This document shows positions 46,839 to 56,474 of a stretch of 64,000 bases of DNA, piece after piece; the stretch's first letter is position 1; every line of letters begins with the position of its first letter. Origin of the DNA: Bacillota bacterium (GTDB lineage Bacteria; Bacillota; SHA-98; UBA4971); assembly GCA_012689375.1 (NCBI GenBank), contig JAAZLO010000021.1:1-64000 (forward strand), written 5' to 3'. The position numbers were made by a program, and so were the translations under genes. Under the pieces are notes generated by a model, which was not told where the DNA came from, searched no databases, and saw nothing but the letters and a program-made list of their open reading frames with translations.

Positions 46839-47438
46839 ATGACAAAACTTCTTGTCATATTTTTCGGAGGTGTACTGTTAAATAATTTTGTTCTATCCAG
46901 ATTTCTCGGGATTTGTCCGTTTTTAGGGATATCCCAGCGTGTGGATACAGCTGCAGGCATGAGTATAGCCGTGATTTTTGTAATGGGGCTTGCGTCTGTG
47001 GTTACATGGTTTTTCCATAATATGATTTTAGTCCCGATGGGCTTGGAGTACCTGCAGACGATAGGATTTATTCTTATTATTGCAGCTTTGGTGCAACTTG
47101 TTGAAATGGTTATACAGAAATCAAGTCCAACATTGTATCAGGCCTTAGGGATTTATCTCCCGCTTATTACAACGAATTGTGCAGTTCTCGGTGTAACAAT
47201 TTTGAATATATCAGAAAGTTACAATTTATTGGAGGCTGCAGTTAACGGTATAGCGGGTTCATCCGGGTTTGCCCTTGCAATAATATTATTTGCTGCAATC
47301 AGGGAGCGAATGGAATTCAGTGATATTCCCGAATCCCTAAAAGGTTTTCCTATAGCCCTGATAACCGCAGGTCTTATGTCTATGGCGTTTTTAGGATTTT
47401 CAGGTTTTAAATTAGGTGCTCTCTTTGGGATGATGTAG
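46839..47438 (+). CDS. rnfA: Rnf complex subunit RnfA
   Basis: LLNNFVLSRFLGICPFLGISQRVDTAAGMS...YLPLITTNCAVLGV. Confidence 0.95.
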   Translation: MTKLLVIFFGGVLLNNFVLSRFLGICPFLGISQRVDTAAGMSIAVIFVMGLASVVTWFFHNMILVPMGLEYLQTIGFILIIAALVQLVEMVIQKSSPTLYQALGIYLPLITTNCAVLGVTILNISESYNLLEAAVNGIAGSSGFALAIILFAAIRERMEFSDIPESLKGFPIALITAGLMSMAFLGFSGFKLGALFGMM

Positions 47439-47461
47439 GTGACATTGAGAGGTGATATAGA

Positions 47462-48292
47462 ATGACAGTTATTCCGGCAGTATTAACCCTCGGGTTAACT
47501 GGGGCAGTTTTTGGAATTGTCCTTGCCGCTGCGGCTAAGAAATTCCATGTGGAGCAGGATCCACGGCAGGATAAAATATGTTTATGTTTACCCGGGGCTA
47601 ATTGTGGAGCATGCGGATTCCCTGGGTGTGCCGGATTAGCTCAGGCAATAGCGGCAGGTGATGCAGCCTGCAATGCATGTCCTGCCTGCGGTGGTGAAAT
47701 GGTATCCAAAATTGCGTCTATCATGGGTATTGAACTTCCGATTCAAACTGAAAAAAAGGTTGCAAGGGTTCTTTGCCAAGGAAGTGATGATAAAAGTGGG
47801 CTCAGATATATTTATGACGGGATCCACAGATGTAAAGCTATGAATGAGATTGCAGGCGGGGCTAAATCGTGTGTTTATGGATGTCTTGGGCTCGGATCCT
47901 GTGTTGATGCCTGCGCGTTTGATGCTATTCATATGGGACCCCTCGGCTTGCCGGTTGTCGATGATTTGAATTGTACATCGTGCGGTTTATGCGTTGAGGC
48001 ATGTCCCAGAGATATAATTCAACTTATGCCTATATCGCAACAGGTAGTGGTAGCCTGCAATTCAAAAGAGAAAGGTGCCAAGGTCAGGAGAGTTTGTAAG
48101 ATTGGGTGTATAGGATGCGGAATATGTGTAAAAGTATGTCCGAACGGGGCTATCACACTCCGGGATAATCTGGCAATTATTGATCCTGAAAAATGTGATG
48201 CTTGTGGTATCTGTGTAGAAAAATGCCCGACTAAATGTATTGTGATGACTAAGGAACCGAATGCAATAAATGGGGTTGCAAATGCTGGTTAA
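47462..48292 (+). CDS. rnfB: Rnf complex subunit RnfB
   Basis: LPGANCGACGFPGCAGLAQAIAAG plus multiple CxxCxxCxxxC clusters. Confidence 0.95.
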   Translation: MTVIPAVLTLGLTGAVFGIVLAAAAKKFHVEQDPRQDKICLCLPGANCGACGFPGCAGLAQAIAAGDAACNACPACGGEMVSKIASIMGIELPIQTEKKVARVLCQGSDDKSGLRYIYDGIHRCKAMNEIAGGAKSCVYGCLGLGSCVDACAFDAIHMGPLGLPVVDDLNCTSCGLCVEACPRDIIQLMPISQQVVVACNSKEKGAKVRRVCKIGCIGCGICVKVCPNGAITLRDNLAIIDPEKCDACGICVEKCPTKCIVMTKEPNAINGVANAG

Positions 48293-48334
48293 AAAGCAGT
48301 GCTGCATTAAAAATCTAGACTGTAAAAGCGGAAA

Positions 48335-48367
48335 TTACCGGCCCCAAGGCATGCCTGGGGCCGGTAA
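48335..48367. terminator. Perfect 12-bp inverted repeat between convergent rnfB and SASP gene, candidate bidirectional terminator
   Basis: TTACCGGCCCCA-AGGCATGCC-TGGGGCCGGTAA. Confidence 0.55.
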
Positions 48368-48389
48368 ATCCTTATTACCCGGGAATCCC

Positions 48390-48608
48390 TTAAGGTTTCT
48401 TTGATTTTTTCTCTGAAACAGCTTGTTTCCCCAGCTTTACATACCTTCTTACCATTTCTCCGCCGATTTTCCCTGCCTCCCTTGCTGTGAGCCCATCTGA
48501 ATCTTCTAATTCGTCATCAAGGCCGAGTTGTTCTGCAGTTTCAAATTTAAATTTATCGGGTTCCTTTACTTTTTTTCGACGTTCCTTGCTTTTCTTTTTC
48601 TTTGCCAT
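48390..48608 (-). CDS. Small acid-soluble spore protein, alpha/beta type-like
   Basis: FKFETAEQLGLDDELEDSDGLTAREAGKIGGEMVRRYVKLGKQAV; RBS GGAGGGAGG; start 48608. Confidence 0.85.
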   Translation of the reverse strand: MAKKKKSKERRKKVKEPDKFKFETAEQLGLDDELEDSDGLTAREAGKIGGEMVRRYVKLGKQAVSEKKSKKP

Positions 48609-48780
48609 AAAATCTACCTCCCTCCGGGAGTGTTTACAATTAGCATTACCAACATCTATTAACCTAAACATTATCATTCTTTGGTATTTCGTAATCCGGA
48701 ACTAGCCTAAAATAGCTGCTTGTCACTGTATAGGAGAAGTGATACACTGAATTTGAACGGTGCAAAGGGGAGATCCTCGC

Positions 48781-49890
48781 TTGAAATGGGAGTATGGTGG
48801 AAAATATGGGCGGAGTAAATCGCGTAGGCGTTGGTTTCTAGGTGGCATATTGGTGGCAATAATCCTTATTGTTGGGTGTATATTTTTCTGTTTTGGCTTT
48901 TTCGATTTTATGCCTGTTTTAAAGAGACCGTCCTTGAAGTCACTCCATGTTTTGGTGGGGGGAGGCATTAAGGAAAGCTCCGGAAGTAAATTCCTAATGA
49001 ACACATTTGTTTCTATCAGAGCGGCGGGGACAAGCCCGGATGAGCCAATTCAAGCAGCATTTGATGAAATGCAAAGAATTGAATCCCTTATGAGCAGGCA
49101 CATCCCGGGCAGCGATGTCTTTCGTATAAACCAAGGAGCCGGCGGCAGACCTGTTAAGATAAGTGATGAGACGTTCCACGTTATTTGGGAATCAATTAAA
49201 TATGCAGATATTACAGGAGGGGCCTTCGATATCAGCATAGGTCCACTTATGGATGTGTGGAATTTTGGAGCTACGGATCCCTCCGTTCCTGAGCCTGAGC
49301 AGATAAACCAAGCCCGCTCCCTTGTGGGGTGGGAGTTAATAGAACTTAATTCTGAGGATGTTACAGTGAGGTTACCTCTGCATGGGATGTCCATTGATCT
49401 TGGAGGGGTCGCCAAAGGATATGCAGCGCAGGAAGGGGCGAGGGTACTCAGAGAGCACGGAATCTCCCACGCATTGATTGATGTGGGGGGAAACATTGTT
49501 ACGATTGGTTCCCGTCCTGACGGGGAAGCCTGGCAGATAGGGATCAGGGATCCCAGGGGTAAAAGTATAGAAAATACAATTGGGCCGACATTATATGTAA
49601 GCGATTGTGCAATTGCCACTTCCGGGGATTACGAAAGATTCTTTATATATGCCGGTAAAAGGTATCATCACATTTTACATCCGGAAACAGGGATGCCGGC
49701 GGATACGGTACAAAGCGTTACTGTGATTGCAAAAGATTCATTATACGCTGATATATTATCTACTGCTGTCTTTGTTATGGGGCCTGATAAAGGAATGGAC
49801 CTTATCGAAGCCCTTGATGGAGTCTCCGCTATGATTGTGACAGGCAGCGGGGATACTTTGTTTTCTGCAGAATTTGGCGAGGCAAGTTAG
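48781..49890 (+). CDS. apbE: ApbE family FAD:protein FMN transferase
   Basis: FDISIGPLMDVWNFG...MSIDLGGVAKGYAAQEG...HALIDVGGNIVTIGSRPDG...YHHILHPETGMPAD; N-terminal TM. Confidence 0.92.
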   Translation: MKWEYGGKYGRSKSRRRWFLGGILVAIILIVGCIFFCFGFFDFMPVLKRPSLKSLHVLVGGGIKESSGSKFLMNTFVSIRAAGTSPDEPIQAAFDEMQRIESLMSRHIPGSDVFRINQGAGGRPVKISDETFHVIWESIKYADITGGAFDISIGPLMDVWNFGATDPSVPEPEQINQARSLVGWELIELNSEDVTVRLPLHGMSIDLGGVAKGYAAQEGARVLREHGISHALIDVGGNIVTIGSRPDGEAWQIGIRDPRGKSIENTIGPTLYVSDCAIATSGDYERFFIYAGKRYHHILHPETGMPADTVQSVTVIAKDSLYADILSTAVFVMGPDKGMDLIEALDGVSAMIVTGSGDTLFSAEFGEAS

Positions 49891-49902
49891 AAGGATAGGT
49901 GT

Positions 49903-50565
49903 ATGTCCAATATTTTAAAGGATAATTTGCAGGAGGCACACAGGGTAGGTTTTCATAGTGCGGATCAGGGGAATCTTGGGTTTGTGTTAGCTTCAGCATC
50001 ACCTGCACGTGCTGCCTTATTGAAACAGATCGGTTTAAAATTTGAAATTGTCCCCAGCAGAATTCGGGAGGATGATATCACCGGAGATTGCCCTGTTGAT
50101 AAGGTAATGTATCTCTCTAAAGCAAAAGCCGGGTATGTATCAGAGCTCTTAACAAATAAAGTAGTAATAGCAGCCGATACAGTTGTTGTTTTGAATAATA
50201 AGATTCTTGGCAAGCCTGAAGATAAAAATATGGCTGAGGATATGTTGAGCCTTTTATCAGGTTGCCGGCATCAAGTCATAACAGGCCTGACTGTAGTTAA
50301 TACCCGAACAGGTGAAAGCAGTACGTCTCATGAAATTACTGAAGTGCAAATGGAAGAGCTTTCCCCGGAATCAATAAGTGCTTATGTCGGGAGCGGTGAG
50401 CCTTTAGGGAAGGCCGGTGCCTATGCTATACAGGGGAAGGGCGGAATATTTATAAAAAGTATAAAAGGTTGCTATTTTAATGTTGTCGGCCTCCCGTTGG
50501 CAAAACTGGCAGATACCCTCAAAAATATTGGAATTAACGTATATGATGAGATATTTAGGAGGTGA
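49903..50565 (+). CDS. maf: Maf family nucleotide pyrophosphatase
   Basis: FVLASASPARAALLKQIG...VVIAADTVVVLNNKILGKPEDKNMAEDML. Confidence 0.94.
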   Translation: MSNILKDNLQEAHRVGFHSADQGNLGFVLASASPARAALLKQIGLKFEIVPSRIREDDITGDCPVDKVMYLSKAKAGYVSELLTNKVVIAADTVVVLNNKILGKPEDKNMAEDMLSLLSGCRHQVITGLTVVNTRTGESSTSHEITEVQMEELSPESISAYVGSGEPLGKAGAYAIQGKGGIFIKSIKGCYFNVVGLPLAKLADTLKNIGINVYDEIFRR

Positions 50566-50571
50566 CGGCGC

Positions 50572-51318
50572 TTGCCGGTAAAATCTATGAGGGAAGTATC
50601 ACCTACTATCAAAGATATGCCTGCAAGGGAAAGACCGAGGGAGCGCCTTCTTCGGATCGGGCCCTCCGCCCTTTCTTCAGCGGAGCTTATATCAATTATT
50701 TTGCGTACCGGAATACAGGGGCAATCTGCTTTGGCCCTTGCAGCCTCCGTGTTACAGGCCTTTGGGGGTGTTCGGGGTATAGCAGGTACTTCGACACAGG
50801 ATTTGTCTACGCATAAGGGGATTGGACCTGCAAAAGCAGTCCAAATGAAAGCTGCTTTAGAATTAGGCAGAAGAGCCTTTATGCTTGGGCCTGAGGATCT
50901 CACTGAAATAAATAATCCTAAGGATGTAGCGGAGATGGTAATCGGTGATATGCGCTATTTAGACAGGGAACACTTTAAAATAGTAATACTAAATGCTAAG
51001 AACAGAGTAGAGGACTTGGTTACAATTTCTGTAGGATGTCTTGATAGCTCCCTTGCCCACCCTAGGGAGGTATTTAAGGAATGTGTAAGAAGAAATTGTG
51101 CCAGGATTATTCTTGTTCATAATCATCCCAGTGGAGATCCTACTCCCAGTGATGCTGATATTGCTATCACGCATCGGTTGGCAAATTGCGGGGTAATCCT
51201 GGGAATTGAAGTTGTGGATCATATAATCGTCGGGGACAACAAATACCAAAGTCTTAGGGAACTTGGCCTTATGGAAAAGGGGCAAACTGAACATAGATCA
51301 ATAGCCTCAATCAATTAA
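50572..51318 (+). CDS. radC: RadC family JAB/MPN protein
   Basis: DMPARERPRERLLRIGPSALSSAELISIILRTG...RIILVHNHPSGDPTPSDADI. Confidence 0.94.
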   Translation: MPVKSMREVSPTIKDMPARERPRERLLRIGPSALSSAELISIILRTGIQGQSALALAASVLQAFGGVRGIAGTSTQDLSTHKGIGPAKAVQMKAALELGRRAFMLGPEDLTEINNPKDVAEMVIGDMRYLDREHFKIVILNAKNRVEDLVTISVGCLDSSLAHPREVFKECVRRNCARIILVHNHPSGDPTPSDADIAITHRLANCGVILGIEVVDHIIVGDNKYQSLRELGLMEKGQTEHRSIASIN

Positions 51319-51376
51319 AAGCTACCCGGGCTTTGTAATCCCCGGTTTAATGCATGAGGAAAGGGGAATAAGCGGC

Positions 51377-52417
51377 ATGATTTTTGATCGGATATTTGCA
51401 CTGTTTTCTAAAGATCTTGCTATTGATCTGGGAACCGCGAATTCCTTAGTTTACATAAAGGGTGCAGGTGTAGTGCTCAGAGAGCCCTCAGTTGTGGCTA
51501 TTCGTAAAGATTCAAGGAGTTTGTTAAAAGCGGGGGCGGAGGCCCACCTGATGGTAGGGAAAACTCCAGGCAATATCAATGTGGTTCGTCCCCTCAAGGA
51601 CGGTGTAATAGCTGACTTTGATATGACCGAGATTATGCTGCGCCATTTTATTGTTAAAGCCCATAATGGAAGGGGATTTGTCAGGCCCAGGGTAATTATA
51701 GGGGTACCGTCAGGTGTAACCGAAGTTGAAAAGAGAGCAGTGGTTGATGCCGCATTGCAGGCAGGGGCGAGGGAAGCGTATGTAATTGAAGAATCTCTTG
51801 CTGCGGCCATAGGTGCAGGTCTGTCCGTATTTATGCCATCAGGCAATATGATTGTTGATATCGGGGGAGGAACAACGGAAATTGCTGTGATTTCTTTAGG
51901 CGGGATAGTAATATCTAGGTCTATTCGCATTGCAGGAGATGAAATGGATGATGCCATAATGCAATATGCAAAAAGAGTACATAACGTCATAATTGGACTT
52001 GCAACTGCCGAAAACGTGAAAAAGACTATAGGTTCCGCATTATGCAGTGATCCGGAAATGTCCATGAAAATCAAGGGGAGGGATATGGTTACAGGCTTGC
52101 CCAAAGCTGTACAAGTATCATCCGGTGAAATCGAGCAAGCCCTTCAGGGGCCCCTTGCTGAAATCATTGAGGGTGTAAAACAGACGTTAGAAAAGACTCC
52201 CCCTGAACTTGCAGCTGATATTATAGATAAAGGTATAATATTGTCAGGGGGCGGATCGCTTATCGAGGGCACTGATTTAATATTACAGGAGATAACCGGA
52301 ATATCTGTAACCCGCGCCGAAGACCCTCTCACCTGTGTTGTGCGTGGTGCAGGCGTAGCCCTGGAGGATTTTAGGAAATATAAACGATTGCTTACCAGTT
52401 CTTCAAGGGTTGGATAA
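51377..52417 (+). CDS. mreB: Rod shape-determining protein MreB
   Basis: LAIDLGTANSLVYIKGAGVVLREPSVVAI...NMIVDIGGGTTEIAVISLGGIV. Confidence 0.96.
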   Translation: MIFDRIFALFSKDLAIDLGTANSLVYIKGAGVVLREPSVVAIRKDSRSLLKAGAEAHLMVGKTPGNINVVRPLKDGVIADFDMTEIMLRHFIVKAHNGRGFVRPRVIIGVPSGVTEVEKRAVVDAALQAGAREAYVIEESLAAAIGAGLSVFMPSGNMIVDIGGGTTEIAVISLGGIVISRSIRIAGDEMDDAIMQYAKRVHNVIIGLATAENVKKTIGSALCSDPEMSMKIKGRDMVTGLPKAVQVSSGEIEQALQGPLAEIIEGVKQTLEKTPPELAADIIDKGIILSGGGSLIEGTDLILQEITGISVTRAEDPLTCVVRGAGVALEDFRKYKRLLTSSSRVG

Positions 52418-52440
52418 GAAAAGAGTACAGCAGGGGTGAC

Positions 52441-53310
52441 TTGTTTGTGCAACATGAATCCGGACGTAGAATCAGTGCAATAATCCTGGCTTTGGCAGTG
52501 CTGGCTTTAATAGCTGTTATTTACATAACTGTAGGTGAGCGGGATCAGTTGACACCGGTTGAATATGTTGTACGTGAAGCTCTAAGGCCTTTGCAAGTAG
52601 GTTTATCTTCTATTACAGGTTGGATCGGCAATATCGGAAGGACCCTTGGAAATCTAAGTACTCTTATACATGAAAACCATGCTTTAATGCGGGAAATTGC
52701 GGAGCTCCGTGCTGAGAATGTGTATCTCGGGGAACAAAGGCTTGAAAACTTAAGGCTTAGGAAACTCCTGGCTTTCCAGGATAAAATAGGTTACAGGACG
52801 CTGGCAGCGGAAGTTATTGCAAGGGGTTCGGGGGGTTGGTTAAATACACTGACAGTAAATAAAGGGGCCTGTGACGGTATTGAAAAGGATATGGCTGTTG
52901 TATCCTGTGAAGGGCTCCTTGGGCGGGTGGTATCAGTGACTGCAAATACCGCCAATGTGCTTTTAATTATAGATCCAAGAAGTGCTGTGGGTGGAGTTGT
53001 GCAGCGCAATCGGTGTTTGGCTCTTGTTGAGGGTGATCCGGGGTCTCCAGGCATGTGTTTGGTAAAATGCCTGACAATGGAACCTGATTTGGAAGTTGGG
53101 GACAGGGTTTTATCTTCAGGGCTGGGGGGGATTTATCCAAAAGGCCTCATAATAGGTGAAATTACTGAGGTTATTCCCGGGGAATATGGGATGGGATCCC
53201 GTGCGCGCCTTGAACCCGGCGCAGATTTTGCACGATTGGAAGAAATACTTATTATATTGGATTCGTCTTCATTGCCTGATGTACCTGAGTTCCGGCGGGA
53301 GGCCCACTGA
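52441..53310 (+). CDS. mreC: Rod shape-determining protein MreC
   Basis: N-terminal TM, coiled coil, AEVIARGSGGWLNTLTVNKGACDGIEKDMAVVS. Confidence 0.93.
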   Translation: MFVQHESGRRISAIILALAVLALIAVIYITVGERDQLTPVEYVVREALRPLQVGLSSITGWIGNIGRTLGNLSTLIHENHALMREIAELRAENVYLGEQRLENLRLRKLLAFQDKIGYRTLAAEVIARGSGGWLNTLTVNKGACDGIEKDMAVVSCEGLLGRVVSVTANTANVLLIIDPRSAVGGVVQRNRCLALVEGDPGSPGMCLVKCLTMEPDLEVGDRVLSSGLGGIYPKGLIIGEITEVIPGEYGMGSRARLEPGADFARLEEILIILDSSSLPDVPEFRREAH

Positions 53311-53312
53311 TA

Positions 53313-53822
53313 ATGAAATATTGGATCTTAGGTGCTATGTCTGTATTAATAGTAGCGGTTGGGACAACTGTTATTCCCCACATCTCCATTAATAGTATAA
53401 GACCTGACATCGTTGGGAGCTTCGTTGTGCTCATGAGTATGCTAAGCGGTAGGCAGGATGGGGTTTTCGTGGCGGTTATAACTGGCTTTTTGGAGGATAT
53501 GGTATCAGGGCAGTACTTAGGCTTATATACTGTTACCCGGTTGATAATAGCGTATATATCAGGAGTTACATACCAAAAAGTATTCCAGGATTGGGTCCTC
53601 GTCCCGATAATCCTTGTATTTGTTATGGGGCTTGCCGGTGGATGTATTCAAGTGTTCTTGTTAGCTTCATTCGGTATGCCTTTCGGATCATTTTGGACAG
53701 TTTTAAGTACAGTGATTTTTCAGGCAATGTATTCTGCCTTATTGTCACCTTTTGTGATGCATGCAATTCACCGTTCAACTATATGGATCCGGCGAACTTC
53801 AGAATCACGTAAATCATTATGA
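53313..53822 (+). CDS. mreD: Rod shape-determining protein MreD
   Basis: Multi-TM protein between mreC and PBP2; ITGFLEDMVSGQYLGLYTVTRLIIAYISG. Confidence 0.9.
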   Translation: MKYWILGAMSVLIVAVGTTVIPHISINSIRPDIVGSFVVLMSMLSGRQDGVFVAVITGFLEDMVSGQYLGLYTVTRLIIAYISGVTYQKVFQDWVLVPIILVFVMGLAGGCIQVFLLASFGMPFGSFWTVLSTVIFQAMYSALLSPFVMHAIHRSTIWIRRTSESRKSL

Positions 53823-55654
53823 TGCCAAAGGAGAGCATTGTGTCTTTATCTTTTGCGCAAACAAGAATAAGGCGCTTGGGATACCTGGTCTTGGCAGTGC
53901 TTATAATCTTAGCGGCCCGCCTTTGGTATTTGCAGATAATACACGGCAGTGTATATGAAGCATTATCCGAAGGTAACAGAGTCAGGGTTATACCTGTTGC
54001 AGCCCCGCGTGGTAAAGTCCTTGATCGGAACGGTGTCCCCCTTTCTTCGAACAGGCTCGCTTTATGCGTATCTGTAGTTCCCCAGGACATATCCGATAAG
54101 AATAAAACTGTGACATGGCTCAGTGAAGTATTAGGCATGGCACCTGAATCTATAGAAGAAAAGCTTGCTTCCCCCGGACGTCCGTTTGAACCTATAAGGA
54201 TTAAGGCAGATACGGATCCATCAACAGTTATGGTTATAGGTGAGAGGCGAACGGAATTTCCAGGTGTTGTTATTGAGGAGATTCCTGTGAGACATTATGC
54301 CTTCGGTGATTTTGCAAGCCATATATTGGGATACACAAGGGAAATTAATGCGGAGGAATTAAAGGCACGCAAAGGCGAAGGATACAAGCTCGGGGATCTT
54401 ATAGGTAAAGTAGGAATCGAGAGAACCTTTGAAGCGTATTTAAGGGGAACAGATGGTGGGGAGCAGGTGGAAGTCAACAGTCTATCGCAGCCTATCAGAA
54501 TCCTTGGTAGGGTGGCACCTGTGCCCGGCTGTGATGTTGTACTGACTATTGACGGTAATATCCAGGCTGCAGCAGAAAAGGCCCTTGAATCCCGGCTCAG
54601 GATTCTTTCTGGATCTGAAAAAACCAGGAAGGCTCAGGCAGGTGTTGTTATCGTAATTGATCCGCGCTCCGGGGAGATTCTGGCAATGACGAGTAAGCCC
54701 TCGTATGATCCTAATATGTTCGTAGGTGAGCTCTCCCTGAAAGATATGGAATCTCTTACATCCTCACCTAGCCCACAACCTAACAGGGCGATTAGCCATA
54801 CATATGCTCCTGGATCCACTTTTAAGTTTGTTCCTGCTTTGGCTGCTCTTGAACAGGGCGAAGTAAATCTTGATACCAGATTTTTTTGTTCGGGCAGGGA
54901 TTCTGACTCGGGGAAGTTATGCTGGGTTATGGAACAGGGTAGAGGTCATGGCAGGCTTGATATCATAGGGGGGATTAGTGAGTCGTGTAATATAGTCTTT
55001 TATGAACTTGGGAGGCGTGTAGGAATCGATAATCTGGCTTCAACTGCGAGAATGTTCGGTTTCGGACAACCTACAGGGATTACTGTGTCTCCTAAGGATC
55101 AGGCGGGATTAGTGCCAGACAAGGAATGGAAAAAACGAAATTTTAAAGGGTATGATCAAAAATGGTACCCTACAGAGACTCTCGATGTTGCAATCGGGCA
55201 AGGGGCCTTGCTTGTTACACCGTTGCAACTTGCCATTGCATATTCAGCCATTGCCGGGAAGGGTTCCCTGTATCAGCCTATGATAGTCAAGGCTGTAATT
55301 GATTCTGACGGAAACATCGTTGAGGAATATAAACCTGTCATTGTGAACCATTTACCCATATCAAAAACATCATGGGATATTCTGGGCCAGGGATTGGAAA
55401 GAGTTATCTCTCATGGTACCGCGAAGGAGGCCTTTAAAGGGTTTCCCTTAAAGGCGGCGGGAAAAACAGGGACAGCGGAAAATCCCCATGGCCCAAGCCA
55501 CGCATGGTTTGCATGCTATGCACCTGCAGAAAATCCCGAAATAGTGGTTTTGGTAATGATAGAACACGGGATCAGCGGTGCTACGCATGCTGCCCCTATA
55601 GCCAGGCAAGTGCTGGAAGAATACTTCAGAATTTCTTACGAAGGCTCAGAATAG
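53819..55654 (+). CDS. mrdA: Penicillin-binding protein 2 (transpeptidase)
   Basis: RGKVLDRNGVPLSSNR...YAPGSTFKFVPALAALEQG...GISESCNIVFYELG...AAGKTGTAENP. Confidence 0.94.
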   Translation: MMPKESIVSLSFAQTRIRRLGYLVLAVLIILAARLWYLQIIHGSVYEALSEGNRVRVIPVAAPRGKVLDRNGVPLSSNRLALCVSVVPQDISDKNKTVTWLSEVLGMAPESIEEKLASPGRPFEPIRIKADTDPSTVMVIGERRTEFPGVVIEEIPVRHYAFGDFASHILGYTREINAEELKARKGEGYKLGDLIGKVGIERTFEAYLRGTDGGEQVEVNSLSQPIRILGRVAPVPGCDVVLTIDGNIQAAAEKALESRLRILSGSEKTRKAQAGVVIVIDPRSGEILAMTSKPSYDPNMFVGELSLKDMESLTSSPSPQPNRAISHTYAPGSTFKFVPALAALEQGEVNLDTRFFCSGRDSDSGKLCWVMEQGRGHGRLDIIGGISESCNIVFYELGRRVGIDNLASTARMFGFGQPTGITVSPKDQAGLVPDKEWKKRNFKGYDQKWYPTETLDVAIGQGALLVTPLQLAIAYSAIAGKGSLYQPMIVKAVIDSDGNIVEEYKPVIVNHLPISKTSWDILGQGLERVISHGTAKEAFKGFPLKAAGKTGTAENPHGPSHAWFACYAPAENPEIVVLVMIEHGISGATHAAPIARQVLEEYFRISYEGSE

Positions 55655-55739
55655 GCAGGACTTTCTGTATTCCCCGGTGAATTTATGACTGGGCAAAGGA
55701 TATGAATTCTGTTGCCCTTGGAGGCGTGTTTATCCTGTT

Positions 55740-56474
55740 ATGAAAACAGAGGATGTTATTTTTAAGGGAACAGGACATGGAATTTGGATAATTCTCCCCT
55801 ATGATGAAGATTTCGTGAGGCTTAAGAACAAGCTTGTCGCGAAACTGGAGGGTACCAACGGGTTCTTTGCCGGGGCTACCCGTGGGATTCTTGATATAGG
55901 CGAACTTAACCTTGAAGAAGATGATATCAGGGAGTTAGTTGGTATAATTGAATCCTTCGGGATTTCCGTTTCCAGAGTTGCAGGGGGCATAGAAGATAGC
56001 TTTCCTGCTATCGCAGGAGAGCGGGGAAGAAAAGGAATCTTCAGGGAAGTCGGCGGAAAACTTAGCGGCCGTAGGGGCCCGATCAGAAAGAAACGGCAAC
56101 CTTCCATTCCCAAAGGCGAGGCTATGCTGGTAGGAAGAACCCTACGTTCAGGTCAACGTATTACCGGTCCTGAAAATGTGGTATTGCTGGGAGATATCAA
56201 TCCCGGTGCTGAGGTGGTGGCCGGGGGTAATATTATCGTTGTAGGATCCTTGCGTGGGGTTGCCCATGCAGGGGTGCCTAATAATTTAAATGCAGTGGTG
56301 GTGGCTTTAAAATTTATGCCTACCCAGCTGAGAATTGCGGATCTCATAGCCCGTCCGCCTGATGATGAACATAAAGTACCGGGAAGTCCTGAAGTGGCCA
56401 GGGTTAAAAACGGGCGTATTGTGATTGAAGCCTATTCCGGGTGGAAACCTGAACTGGAGGAGGAACCTACATGA
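55740..56474 (+). CDS. minC: Septum site-determining protein MinC
   Basis: RSGQRITGPENVVLLGDINPGAEVVAGGNIIVVGSLRGVAHAG. Confidence 0.94.
   Translation: MKTEDVIFKGTGHGIWIILPYDEDFVRLKNKLVAKLEGTNGFFAGATRGILDIGELNLEEDDIRELVGIIESFGISVSRVAGGIEDSFPAIAGERGRKGIFREVGGKLSGRRGPIRKKRQPSIPKGEAMLVGRTLRSGQRITGPENVVLLGDINPGAEVVAGGNIIVVGSLRGVAHAGVPNNLNAVVVALKFMPTQLRIADLIARPPDDEHKVPGSPEVARVKNGRIVIEAYSGWKPELEEEPT

Noticed and set aside
51451-52104. 217-aa minus-strand ORF over mreB
   Set aside because: Shadow ORF of a highly conserved gene
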